Below are positions 1 through 6,212 of a stretch of 6,772 bases of DNA, piece by piece (position 1 is the stretch's first letter; each line of letters starts with the position of its first letter). This stretch comes from Opitutaceae bacterium. GTDB taxonomy: Bacteria; Verrucomicrobiota; Verrucomicrobiia; Opitutales; Opitutaceae. The stretch is from NCBI GenBank assembly GCA_031254955.1, contig JAIRTK010000433.1, forward strand, positions 1-6,772, read 5' to 3'. The notes under the pieces were generated by a model. It was not told where the DNA came from. It saw only the letters and a program-made list of their open reading frames with translations, and did no database searches. Position numbers and translations under genes: made by a program.

Positions 1-41
1 TTCTCCGTGCTTAATAAAAACAAACATAAAAACTGCCAGCT

Positions 42-108
42 GATTACCCAGATCGCACAGACTTTTTATGAATGATAATCTATGAAAAATTCGTGGAATC
101 TGTGGGCA
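42..108. repeat. Degenerate CACAGATT-type inverted intergenic repeat
   Basis: A left part with CCCAGAT and GCACAGA (about 48-62) faces a right part with AATCTGTGGG (97-106) across an AT-rich centre. The match is imperfect. It looks like a decayed copy of the CACAGATT/AATCTGTG inverted repeats that occur between genes in many environmental bacteria. That family assignment is from memory of such sequences. No gene is encoded. Confidence 0.35.
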
Positions 109-136
109 ATAAAAACCGAACCATGAAATCGACCAC

Positions 137-227
137 AAAGAACGCAAAGTCCCCTTGCCCCCCTTCCTCCTCCCCCTCGCTCTCCCTCTCTCCCCACCCT
201 CCCCACAAACAAACTTCTTTGCGTTCT
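137..227. repeat. CAAAGAACGCAAAG-type inverted repeat with pyrimidine-rich loop
   Basis: The 11-mer AGAACGCAAAG at 139-149 is exactly complemented by CTTTGCGTTCT at 217-227. The 67 bases between them are almost all C and T on the plus strand. This layout, two short complementary arms around a pyrimidine-rich middle, recurs at 6457-6692 with a different arm sequence. It is an intergenic repeat and probably not a terminator, because the arms are far apart. Confidence 0.55.
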
Positions 228-390
228 CTATAATTAAAATAACACCTCCCCGTCGCCAAGGGGCGGGGTGTTTGAACCGGCAAAACTTTTGGATAAACTC
301 GCGGCGGGTCGCGCAGAATCACACCCAAAAAAGATTCAAACGATTTTTTTAAAACACCCTTGGGTCTAAAAAAGAATTTTTAGAGGCTCC

Positions 391-705
391 TTAATGAATA
401 CATCGCGACAAACCCTTCGGCATCGCACCGCTCACCAAATGTCCATGCCCATGCGCCCGCCGGCGGCCTCCCTGCCTCGTCGTTTTTTGCGCCCGGCGTT
501 TTTGCGGTTGCCTGCCGCCCTGCCGCTTGCCGCGCAAACCACCGGCGCCGTCCCCGTGCCGGCGCCGTCCGTCCGGCCCGCCGAACCGCAGCGCGCGCGG
601 CGCGGCGGCGACCCGCCCGGCCTCCGTGAGGCGCGGCCCCGGCCCGCGTGGCGGCTTGAGGCCGCCCATGCCGGCGGTCGCGGCCTGCGCGGCGCATTCC
701 TGCAT
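391..705 (-). other. Possible antisense small ORF in a GC-rich island (104 aa, doubtful)
   Basis: A minus-strand frame starts at ATG (705-703) and stops at 393-391, filling almost exactly a GC-rich block that has AT-richer DNA on both sides. Its first half has very high G+C at third codon positions, as coding DNA of this organism would. The minus strand reads TATAAA at 720-715, nine bases before the ATG, which would suit a leaderless transcript. The predicted peptide is Gly/Arg/Ala-rich with no motif I recognise (it begins MQECAAQAAT and contains GGLKPPRGPG). It may instead be a GC-rich intergenic repeat, since any frame in such DNA tends to stay open. Confidence 0.18.
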
Positions 706-810
706 GTCGGAGAATTTATACCCTTGTCGGCATCATTACACGCCGCGGCCTTGCGTCCCGCGTGGAGTTTTTCTCAAACTAAACTCCTGCTCCTTCCCAC
801 TCCCAACTCC

Positions 811-862
811 CATGCCCACACGCTCCCTCCTGCTCCCATGACCACACGCTGCCTCCCCCTCG
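811..862 (+). repeat. 26-bp tandem duplication spanning the sialidase-like start codon
   Basis: The segment beginning CATGCCCACACGCT at 811 is repeated 26 bp later as CATGACCACACGCT at 837, and the similarity runs on through CCTCC. Because 26 is not a multiple of three, the upstream ATG (812) is out of frame with the real start (838). It opens a nine-codon frame (MPTRSLLLP) whose TGA at 839-841 overlaps the ATG of the gene as ATGA. The upstream copy therefore looks like a duplicated start region that became a minimal upstream ORF. Confidence 0.75.
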
Positions 863-2106
863 CCTTGGCCCTCCTCCTTCCGTCCGCCCTCGCGGAGGCC
901 GCCATCACCCCAGCCGTCATTCCGCCCACGGTGGATTTTCCGCTGGCGACGGTGGACCTCTCCGGCCCCGCCGAAGCCGCCGCGCGCCACGTCGTCGTCG
1001 CGCGCGGCACGACGGAGGTTTACCAAGGCCACCCCACCACCGTGCTGCTGCCCGACGGCAAGACCCTCTACTGCGTCTGGACCCTCGGCCACGGCGGGCC
1101 TTGCGGCCCCATGAAACGCAGCGACGACGGCGGCCTCACGTGGAGCGAGCTTCTCCCCGTGCCGGAAAACTGGAAAGACACCCGCAACTGCCCCGCCATC
1201 TACCGCCTCGCCGACCCGGAGGGGAAGGCGCGCTTGGTCGTCTTTGCCCAGCAAAAAGGCGTCATGCGGCGCGCCTGGTCCGAAGACGACGGCAAAACAT
1301 GGTCGCCCATGCAGCCCGCCGGCGCCGGTCTCGGCCCCTCCGTCATGCCCTTCACCGACGTGAAGCCCGTTGACGGCGGCAGGCGGCTCCTCGCCATGAC
1401 CAACCTCCGCCGCCCCGGCGAAACCAAGGAGAAACGCTCCAACGTCCTCGCGCAAAGTTTCTCCACCGACGGCGGCCTCACCTGGTCCGCGTTTGAAATC
1501 GTCCGCGACCTCCCCGGCCTCCGCCTTTGCGAACCCGAGCTTGTCCGCTCGCCCGACGGCAACCAACTCCTCTGCCTCATCCGCGAGGACGCCAAACACG
1601 AATCCCTCTACATGACCAGCGACGACGAAGGCCGCACTTGGTCGAAGGAGAAAAAACTCCCCCGGACCCTCTGGGGCGACCGCCACAAGGCCGGCTACAC
1701 GCCCGACGGCCGCCTCGTCATCGTCTTCCGCGACGTGGGCCGCAAAACCAGCCCCACCAACAACCACTTCGTCGCGTGGGTCGGGCGTTACGACGACATC
1801 GCCAACGGCAAACCCGGCCTCTACCGCGTCAAACTCATCCACAACCACCGGCGCGGAAAAAACTTCCCCGGACGCCTCATGGACGACTGCGGCTACCCCG
1901 GCCTCGAAGTCCTCCCCGACGCCACCCTCGTCGCCACCACCTACGCCAAATACACGGAGGGCGACGAGGGCAACTACGTCGTCGCCGTCCGCTTCAAACT
2001 CTCCGAAACCGACGCCACCCTCCACGACTTCCTCCTCAAAAACCGCCCCGCCAAGCCCGCAAAAAACCACGCCGCCAAACCCGCGAAAAACCGCGCCGGC
2101 CCGTGA
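838..2106 (+). CDS. Secreted sialidase-like BNR-repeat protein (six-bladed propeller hydrolase)
   Basis: The predicted protein has 422 residues. Residues 1-21 (MTTRCLPLALALLLPSALA and following) form a Sec signal peptide with cleavage likely after Ala19 or Ala21. This fixes the start at 838; the frame is open back to 394, but that extension is low-complexity. Four Asp-boxes of the form S-x-D-x-G-x-T-W are visible at residues 95-102, 148-155, 209-216 and 261-268. They mark a BNR/sialidase-type beta-propeller (PF13088-like). The position of the usual Tyr-Arg-Ile-Pro motif reads Tyr62-Gln-Gly-His-Pro66, so the Arg of that motif is absent. Acidic candidates for the active site include Glu232, Glu234 (CEPELV), Asp349/Asp350 and Glu357 near Tyr353. 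Sialic acid cleavage is therefore unproven and another glycan is possible. The tail repeats AKPAKNHA/AKPAKNRA. No Shine-Dalgarno precedes the ATG. The sulfatase gene begins 42 bp downstream, probably in the same operon. Confidence 0.9.
   Translation: MTTRCLPLALALLLPSALAEAAITPAVIPPTVDFPLATVDLSGPAEAAARHVVVARGTTEVYQGHPTTVLLPDGKTLYCVWTLGHGGPCGPMKRSDDGGLTWSELLPVPENWKDTRNCPAIYRLADPEGKARLVVFAQQKGVMRRAWSEDDGKTWSPMQPAGAGLGPSVMPFTDVKPVDGGRRLLAMTNLRRPGETKEKRSNVLAQSFSTDGGLTWSAFEIVRDLPGLRLCEPELVRSPDGNQLLCLIREDAKHESLYMTSDDEGRTWSKEKKLPRTLWGDRHKAGYTPDGRLVIVFRDVGRKTSPTNNHFVAWVGRYDDIANGKPGLYRVKLIHNHRRGKNFPGRLMDDCGYPGLEVLPDATLVATTYAKYTEGDEGNYVVAVRFKLSETDATLHDFLLKNRPAKPAKNHAAKPAKNRAGP
2050..2097 (+). repeat. In-frame 24-bp tandem repeat encoding a basic C-terminal tail
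   Basis: Two adjacent 24-bp units (2050-2073 and 2074-2097) encode AKPAKNHA and AKPAKNRA, followed by Gly-Pro and the stop codon. The units differ at only a few bases. The tail is Lys/Pro/Ala-rich and lies after the last propeller strands, so it is probably disordered. It might bind anionic glycans or the cell surface, which is inference only. Confidence 0.8.
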
Positions 2107-2148
2107 CCGCCGCCACCGCCGCCCGTGACCATTTATCCTCCTCCTGCC

Positions 2149-3711
2149 ATGCAACCCAACCGCAACCACCATCCCGCCCGCGCCCCGCGCCTGCTCTCCG
2201 CCGCCGCCGCCGCGCTCGCCACCGGCGCCGTCGCCGCCACCGCCGCCAGTGTCGCCGCCGCCACTCCCGCCACTCCCGCCGCCCCCGCCGCCCCCGCCGA
2301 CGCCGCCGCCACCCGTCCGCCCCCCAACATCATCTTGGTCCTGGTGGACGACATGGGCTGGGGCGACTTTTCCTGCTTCGGCAACACCGCCGCGAGCACG
2401 CCCAACATCGACCGCCTCGCCGCCGAGGGCATCCGCTTCACGCAATTCTACGTAAACGCCCCCATCTGCTCGCCCTCGCGCTGCGCCCTCACCACCGGCT
2501 GCTACCCGCAACGCTGGCGCATCTCCTCCTACCTCGCCCAGCGCGCGCTCAACGAAAACCGCGGCCTCGCCCAATGGCTCGACCCCGCCGCCCCCGCTCT
2601 CCCCCGCCAGCTCGCGGGCGCCGGCTACGCCGCCGGCCACTTCGGCAAATGGCACCTCGGCGGCCAGCGCGACGTGGACGACGCCCCGCCCATCACCGCC
2701 TACGGCTTCGCCGAAACACTCACCAACTTCGAGGGCATGGGACCGAAACTGCTCCCCCTCACCCTCAAACCCGGCGACACGCACTACGGCCGCATCTGGG
2801 CCAACGCCGAACGCCTCGGCGGCCCCGCCGTCTGGCTCCCGCGCTCCGCCATCACCGGAGCCTTCGCCGACGCCGCCCAAGCCTTCATCCGCCGCGCCAC
2901 CGCCGCCCGCCGCCCATTTTACGTGAACGTCTGGCCCGACGACGTTCACTCCCCCTACTGGCCCTCCACCACCAACTGGGGCGACGGCTCCCGCCGCCGC
3001 CTCTACCTCTCCGTGCTGGAAGAAATGGACCGCCAGCTCGGACGCCTCTTCGACACCATCCGCTCCACGCCCGGACTGCGCGACAACACCCTCATCCTCG
3101 TCTGCTCCGACAACGGCCCCGACAACGGCGCCGGCAGCGCCGGCCCGTTTCGCGGCACCAAGGCCATGCTCTACGAAGGCGGCGTGCGCTCGCCGCTCAT
3201 CGTCTGGGGACCCGGCCTCCTCGCGCCCGCCGCCGCCGGGACCACCAACACCGCCTCCGTGTTTGCCGCGATAGACCTCGTCCCCTCGCTCCTCCACATC
3301 GCCGGCGCCGCCGCGCCCGCCGCCGCCGCCCTCGACGGCGAAAACCTCGCCCCCGTCCTCCTCGGCCAAACCGCCGCGTCGCGCCGCGCGCCCCTTTTCT
3401 GGCGCCGCCCGCCCGACCGCAAATACGCCTACGGCGTCGGCCCGCTGCCCGACCTCTCCGTCCGCGACGGCGACTGGAAACTGCTCTGCGACTACGACGG
3501 CTCCCGACCCGAACTCTACGCGCTCGCCGCCGACCCCGGCGAAACCGAAAACCTCGCCGCCCGCCACCCCGAAGTCACCACCCGCCTCACGCGCGCCCTC
3601 CTCGCTTGGCACCAATCCCTCCCGCCCGACAACGGCCCCGCGCTCGGCAAGGAACCCCCGCCCGCGCCGAAAAAACCGCGCGCCCAACCCGCCCCAAAAC
3701 CCGCCGGCTGA
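2149..3711 (+). CDS. Exported type I (formylglycine-dependent) sulfatase
   Basis: The predicted protein has 520 residues and belongs to the arylsulfatase A-like S1 family, which removes sulfate esters from glycans. Seen directly: the metal-binding Asp pair in LVDDMGWGD (Asp67, Asp68); the sulfatase signature CSPSRCALTTG with Cys107 as the residue converted to formylglycine and Arg111; GKWHLG with Lys167 and His169; His267 in DDVHSP; Asp321-Asn322 in SDNGPDNG; and Lys338 in GTKAMLYEGG. The catalytic set is complete. An N-terminal hydrophobic Ala-rich stretch after RAPRLL acts as a probable Sec signal and continues into an Ala/Pro/Thr linker up to about residue 60. The C-terminus is Pro/Lys-rich (PPPAPKKPRA). 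ATG 2149 is preferred; a GTG at 2125 is in frame and would add eight residues. Neither has a Shine-Dalgarno. A formylglycine-generating enzyme or anSME must be encoded elsewhere. Substrate is unknown; the C-terminal half resembles N-acetylgalactosamine-6-sulfatase-type enzymes only in general layout. Confidence 0.95.
   Translation: MQPNRNHHPARAPRLLSAAAAALATGAVAATAASVAAATPATPAAPAAPADAAATRPPPNIILVLVDDMGWGDFSCFGNTAASTPNIDRLAAEGIRFTQFYVNAPICSPSRCALTTGCYPQRWRISSYLAQRALNENRGLAQWLDPAAPALPRQLAGAGYAAGHFGKWHLGGQRDVDDAPPITAYGFAETLTNFEGMGPKLLPLTLKPGDTHYGRIWANAERLGGPAVWLPRSAITGAFADAAQAFIRRATAARRPFYVNVWPDDVHSPYWPSTTNWGDGSRRRLYLSVLEEMDRQLGRLFDTIRSTPGLRDNTLILVCSDNGPDNGAGSAGPFRGTKAMLYEGGVRSPLIVWGPGLLAPAAAGTTNTASVFAAIDLVPSLLHIAGAAAPAAAALDGENLAPVLLGQTAASRRAPLFWRRPPDRKYAYGVGPLPDLSVRDGDWKLLCDYDGSRPELYALAADPGETENLAARHPEVTTRLTRALLAWHQSLPPDNGPALGKEPPPAPKKPRAQPAPKPAG
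2199..2313 (+). repeat. GCC-triplet low-complexity stretch in the sulfatase N-terminus
   Basis: This stretch is dominated by GCC and ACC triplets and encodes the Ala/Thr/Pro-rich signal and linker (roughly residues 17-55). It precedes the conserved domain that begins around PNIILVLVDD. Triplet slippage would change the linker length without breaking the frame. Confidence 0.6.
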
Positions 3712-3800
3712 CGGACCCCATCGGCCCCCAAAGGATACCACAGCCTTTCCCTTGACGCCCCCGCCCCAACCCGCGTTCCTGCCCCTCGCGCGGATACGCC

Positions 3801-3909
3801 CCCTCACTCTTCATCCCTCATTCTCATTCTCATTCTCGTTCTTCGTTCTCGTTCTCGTTCTCTTTTCTTTCCTCTTTCCTCTTTCTCATTCTCTTTCTCT
3901 TTATCTCTG
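3801..3909 (+). repeat. CRTTCT hexanucleotide repeat within a polypyrimidine tract
   Basis: CATTCT occurs three times in tandem at 3819-3836, followed by CGTTCT at 3837-3842, one extra T, and three more CGTTCT units at 3844-3861. Beyond that the sequence stays nearly all C and T to about 3909. The minus strand is correspondingly purine-rich and yields only low-complexity Glu/Asn/Arg peptides. The tract could vary in length by slippage and could form unusual DNA structure. Confidence 0.85.
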
Positions 3910-3935
3910 ATGTTACGCGTCGCCCCGACCGCAAC

Positions 3936-4040
3936 GCAGACCTCCAAGTCTGCTGCATTCCCAAGTCTGCCTCCTCCTGCGCAACCATTGCGCACTCGGC
4001 AGGTTGAGTTCCGAACGAAGCGAAAAGCCTGACAACCTGC
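3936..4040. other. Cluster of three stem-loops between the sulfatase and glycoside hydrolase genes
   Basis: Three perfect inverted repeats follow one another: GCAGAC/GTCTGC (3936-3941 with 3948-3953), TGCGCAA/TTGCGCA with a three-base loop (3978-3984 with 3988-3994), and GCAGGTTG/CAACCTGC (3999-4006 with 4033-4040). The 10-mer CCAAGTCTGC is also repeated directly at 3944-3953 and 3961-3970. None is followed by a T-run typical of an intrinsic terminator on the plus strand. The cluster may be an intergenic repeat family, an attenuator or a small structured RNA. The sequence alone does not decide between these. Confidence 0.5.
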
Positions 4041-4136
4041 GCGACAACGGCAGCGCATCCCACCAGTTTATCTTTCTTCTTTCTCCCCCTCTTGCCCATC
4101 CCCTCCCTCCTGATGAAAGAGAAAGAATCATACTCT

Positions 4137-4284
4137 TTCCCAGTGAACATGACCCTTTGGAAACAGAGCCATGTAGGGGCTTCGCTTGCGAAGCCCGTTG
4201 CTGGAGCACGCCCGTTGCTGGCGCACGGCCTTTGCTGGCGCACGGTTATCAAGCCGGGCGTCGCAAGCGACGCCCCTACAAAAA
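4137..4284 (+). repeat. Modular hairpin element, copy 1 (three 17-bp units)
   Basis: The core spans 4172-4280 (109 bp) and is bounded by TGTAGGGGC and its complement GCCCCTACA. Each end is itself a palindrome: GGGCTTCGC-TT-GCGAAGCCC at 4177-4196 and GGGCGTCGC-AA-GCGACGCCC at 4256-4275. Between them lie three tandem 17-bp units at 4194-4210, 4211-4227 and 4228-4244 (consensus CCCGTTGCTGGCGCACG), then an 11-bp spacer. A conserved stretch before the core (TTCCCAGTGAACATGACCCT from 4137) is shared with copy 2 at 6256. Similarity to copy 2 ends after CAAAA, where a CCA simple repeat begins, so the right terminus is missing here. The element encodes no protein; it resembles REP/BIME or MITE-type repeats. 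Confidence 0.9.
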
Positions 4285-4333
4285 CCACCACCACCACACA
4301 CCACCACCACACACCACCACACACACCACCACC
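4285..4333 (+). repeat. CCA/CA simple sequence repeat
   Basis: About 49 bp are made of CCA and CA repeats directly abutting modular element copy 1, where copy 2 has its right terminus instead. Translated in the glycoside hydrolase frame it gives runs of Thr, His and Pro, which supports placing the true start downstream at 4398. Confidence 0.85.
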
Positions 4334-4397
4334 CGCCGCCCCTCCTGTTTTTTCTCACCGCCCCTTCTCTCCGCCGCCCCCGCGCACCTCTCCACCA

Positions 4398-6212
4398 ATG
4401 AAAACCACCACCCTCATCCTCGCAGTGCTCATTGCCCAATGTTCAGTATACATGGACGGCGAAGCCGCCCCTGCCCTAGCCATCGTCCCCGACCACCCCG
4501 CCCCTGCCCTAGCCATCGTCCCCGACCGCATCGTCGCCGACTACGTCGCCGCCTTCAACGCCCACGACGAGGAACTGTATCCGCAACACATCACCAACGA
4601 CCGCGCCGCCGCCTTCCTCCTCGAAAACTGCCCGCGCTTCCTCTGCCCCGACCCCGATGTCGAGCGCACATATTATTTCCGCTGGTGGACATTCAGAAAA
4701 CACATCCGCCGCACCGCCGCCGGCGGCCACGTCATCACCGAATTCCTCGCGCCCGTGCCGCACGCCGGACCGGAAAACATCATCAGCTGCCCCGTCGGCC
4801 ACCAGTTCCGCGAAGGCCGCTGGCTGCGCGACCCGCGCTACCTCGACGACTACGCGCGCTTCTGGCTCGCCGGCGACGCCGAGAAAAAATTCCTCCGCCG
4901 CTACTCCGTCTGGCTCGCCGACTCGCTCCTCCAGCAGGCGCGCGCCACCGGCTCCGACACCCTCGCCCGCGAACTCCTGCCCCAACTCATCCGCAACTTC
5001 CGCGAATGGGAAAAAATCCGCCGCGACCCCAACGGCCTCTTCTGGCAACGCGACCTCTTCGACGGCATGGAGGAATCCTCCGCCTTCGCCGAGTTCGGCG
5101 GACGCGACCACGACTCCGACCGCCACTACCGCGCCACCATCAACTCCTACATGGCCGCCGACGCCCTGGCCATCGCCTCCCTCGCCAAACGCGCCGGCGC
5201 CGCCGCCACCGCCGCCACGTTTGAAAAAACCGCCGCCGAAATCCTCGCGCTGCGCGACGAAAAACTCTGGGACGAAAACGCCCGCTTCTACAAAGTCGCC
5301 CTTCGCGGAAAAACCCCGCCGCCGCCGCCGACGCCGCTCCGCCTCAACACCGACCGCGAACTCCACGGCTACACCCCCTGGTATTTCGACAACACCATGC
5401 CCCCGCCGGCGCGCGACGACGCCTGGCTCCAACTCGCCGACTGGGACGGCTTCCGCGCGCCCTTCGGCCCGACCACCTGCGAACGCCGCGGAAACTATTT
5501 CCTCCTCGCCTACTCCGGACGCCGCTTCTGCCAGTGGAACGGCCCCTCCTGGCCCTTCGCCACCGCGCAAACCCTCACCGCCCTCGCCAACGTGCTCAAC
5601 GACCCGCAAAGAAACGCCGGCATGTCGGCAGGCATGTCGCTCCACCCGGAGCCAGCCCGCGCCTTGGCGGACAAGCTCCTCGCCGAGCGGGAAGCCGGCC
5701 ATGCCCGCGCCCCCCTTTCCGCCGATGCCGCCGACTCCGCGACACTGAAAAAAATCTGGCTCGACACCTTCCTCACCTACGCCCGCTCGCACAAACTCCG
5801 CCACGACGACGGCACCCTCGTCCCCTGGATAGACGAAAACCTCAACCCCCTCAACGGCGACTGGCTCTCCCGCGCCCGCTTCAAAGTGCTCAACAAAGGC
5901 CAGTGGCGCCAACCCCCGCAACACAGCAAGGACTACAACCACTCCACCTTTTGCGACCTCGTCATCACCATGCTCGCCGGCCTCCGCCCCGCCGAAGACG
6001 ACAAGCTCACCATCAACCCGATCATCCCCGGCGACTGGGATTGGTTCTGCCTCGAAAACGTCCGCTACCACGGCCACGACCTCGCCATCATTTACGACAA
6101 AACCGGCAAAAAATTCCGCCGCGGCGCCGGCCTGCGCATCTTCATCGACGCCCGCCAAGCCGCCGTCCGGGAGGACGCGGGCATGCTAAGGCTCGACTCC
6201 ATCCCTGATTAA
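4398..6212 (+). CDS. Secreted MGH1-like (alpha/alpha)6-barrel glycoside hydrolase
   Basis: The predicted protein has 604 residues. It starts with a probable signal peptide (MKTTTLILAVLIAQCS); the in-frame ATG at 4092 would add 102 residues translated from the repeat element and simple repeats, so 4398 is chosen. Cys15 is preceded by Ile-Ala-Gln, a poor lipobox, so lipidation is unlikely. Family features: GHQFREGRW around His135-Trp142; LFWQRDLFDGMEES with Asp222, Glu225 and Glu226; QWNGPSWPF at about 379-387 (Trp380); and DYNHSTFCDLV at 512-522. This pattern fits the six-hairpin glycosidase group related to mannosylglycerate hydrolase, trehalase and GH63 enzymes, in which an Asp like Asp222 is usually the general acid. 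Exact substrate and CAZy family are not determined. A five-Pro loop at residues 307-311 is encoded by CCG triplets. The gene is bracketed by two modular repeat elements, and its last codons and stop lie in a 46-bp direct repeat. No Shine-Dalgarno is present. Confidence 0.9.
   Translation: MKTTTLILAVLIAQCSVYMDGEAAPALAIVPDHPAPALAIVPDRIVADYVAAFNAHDEELYPQHITNDRAAAFLLENCPRFLCPDPDVERTYYFRWWTFRKHIRRTAAGGHVITEFLAPVPHAGPENIISCPVGHQFREGRWLRDPRYLDDYARFWLAGDAEKKFLRRYSVWLADSLLQQARATGSDTLARELLPQLIRNFREWEKIRRDPNGLFWQRDLFDGMEESSAFAEFGGRDHDSDRHYRATINSYMAADALAIASLAKRAGAAATAATFEKTAAEILALRDEKLWDENARFYKVALRGKTPPPPPTPLRLNTDRELHGYTPWYFDNTMPPPARDDAWLQLADWDGFRAPFGPTTCERRGNYFLLAYSGRRFCQWNGPSWPFATAQTLTALANVLNDPQRNAGMSAGMSLHPEPARALADKLLAEREAGHARAPLSADAADSATLKKIWLDTFLTYARSHKLRHDDGTLVPWIDENLNPLNGDWLSRARFKVLNKGQWRQPPQHSKDYNHSTFCDLVITMLAGLRPAEDDKLTINPIIPGDWDWFCLENVRYHGHDLAIIYDKTGKKFRRGAGLRIFIDARQAAVREDAGMLRLDSIPD
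4465..4527 (+). repeat. 33-bp-period tandem duplication in the glycoside hydrolase N-terminus
   Basis: A 30-bp segment at 4465-4494 recurs without change at 4498-4527, with a three-base spacer. It encodes APALAIVPD twice, separated by His-Pro, just after the signal peptide. Both copies contain the same uncommon CTA Leu codon. Perfect identity points to a recent in-frame duplication of a linker. Confidence 0.9.

Larger units (their letters stand above)
1..837. other. Gene-poor left flank and leader of the sialidase-like gene
   Basis: I see no convincing gene here. Positions 1-393 are AT-richer and hold degraded inverted-repeat elements (described separately), a polypyrimidine stretch at about 153-205 and an AT-only-looking hairpin at 365-384 (TCTAAAAA / TTTTTAGA). 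The first bases, ending in CTCCGTG at about 3-9, resemble the right end of the CCACGGAG-type inverted repeat found complete at 6457-6692. From about 395 to 705 the DNA becomes very GC-rich and has a small hairpin at 650-666 (GGCGGC / GCCGCC). The plus frame stays open from an ATG at 394 into the sialidase-like gene. Its peptide is Arg/Pro/Ala-rich and ends at an obvious signal peptide, so it reads as untranslated leader. No clear sigma70-type promoter was found for the downstream gene. Confidence 0.6.
3712..4397. other. Repeat-rich intergenic region upstream of the glycoside hydrolase
   Basis: This 686-bp region holds no supported gene. In order it contains a short C-rich stretch after the sulfatase stop, a hexanucleotide and polypyrimidine tract (3801-3909), a three-hairpin cluster (3936-4040), a second polypyrimidine stretch (about 4068-4112), modular element copy 1 (4137-4284), a CCA/CA simple repeat (4285-4333) and a pyrimidine-rich leader up to the ATG at 4398. 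I could not find a strong terminator or promoter. The length and content suggest that the glycoside hydrolase gene is its own transcription unit. Confidence 0.65.

Noticed and set aside
248..268. GC-rich hairpin CCCCGTC/GGCGGGG as a terminator of an upstream gene
   Set aside because: It needs a G-T pair, is followed by only a short T stretch, and no gene is visible upstream.
394..837. Upstream start for the sialidase-like gene, with GAGG at 383-386 before ATG 394
   Set aside because: The spacing is plausible for a ribosome site, but the 148 added residues are Arg/Pro/Ala-rich and would place a clear signal peptide internally.
3730..3748. Terminator after the sulfatase (AAAGG/CCTTT)
   Set aside because: The stem is only 5 bp, with a nine-base loop and no T-run.
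1527..3755. Plus-strand open frame of 742 codons overlapping both first genes
   Set aside because: Its product is an Arg/Pro-rich shadow translation; the sulfatase and sialidase-like frames carry the conserved motifs.
736..3807. Very long minus-strand open frame (1023 codons)
   Set aside because: It lies antisense to two genes with complete family motifs, and its product is Gly/Ala/Val/Glu-rich with no domain. It stays open because codons here rarely give antisense stops.
4194..4244. CRISPR-like array of short repeats
   Set aside because: The 17-bp units abut directly without spacers and are flanked by hairpin ends, and no cas gene is present.
4092..4397. Upstream start for the glycoside hydrolase
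   Set aside because: The extra 102 residues would be translated from the modular element and the CCA repeat, and would bury the signal peptide that starts at 4398.
4398..4446. Lipoprotein signal in the glycoside hydrolase
   Set aside because: Cys15 is preceded by Gln at -1, which does not fit the lipobox.
4509..6158. Minus-strand open frame antisense to the glycoside hydrolase
   Set aside because: It is low-complexity Gly/Val/Ala/Glu sequence without motifs, while the plus frame has WNGPSWPF and DGMEES family motifs.
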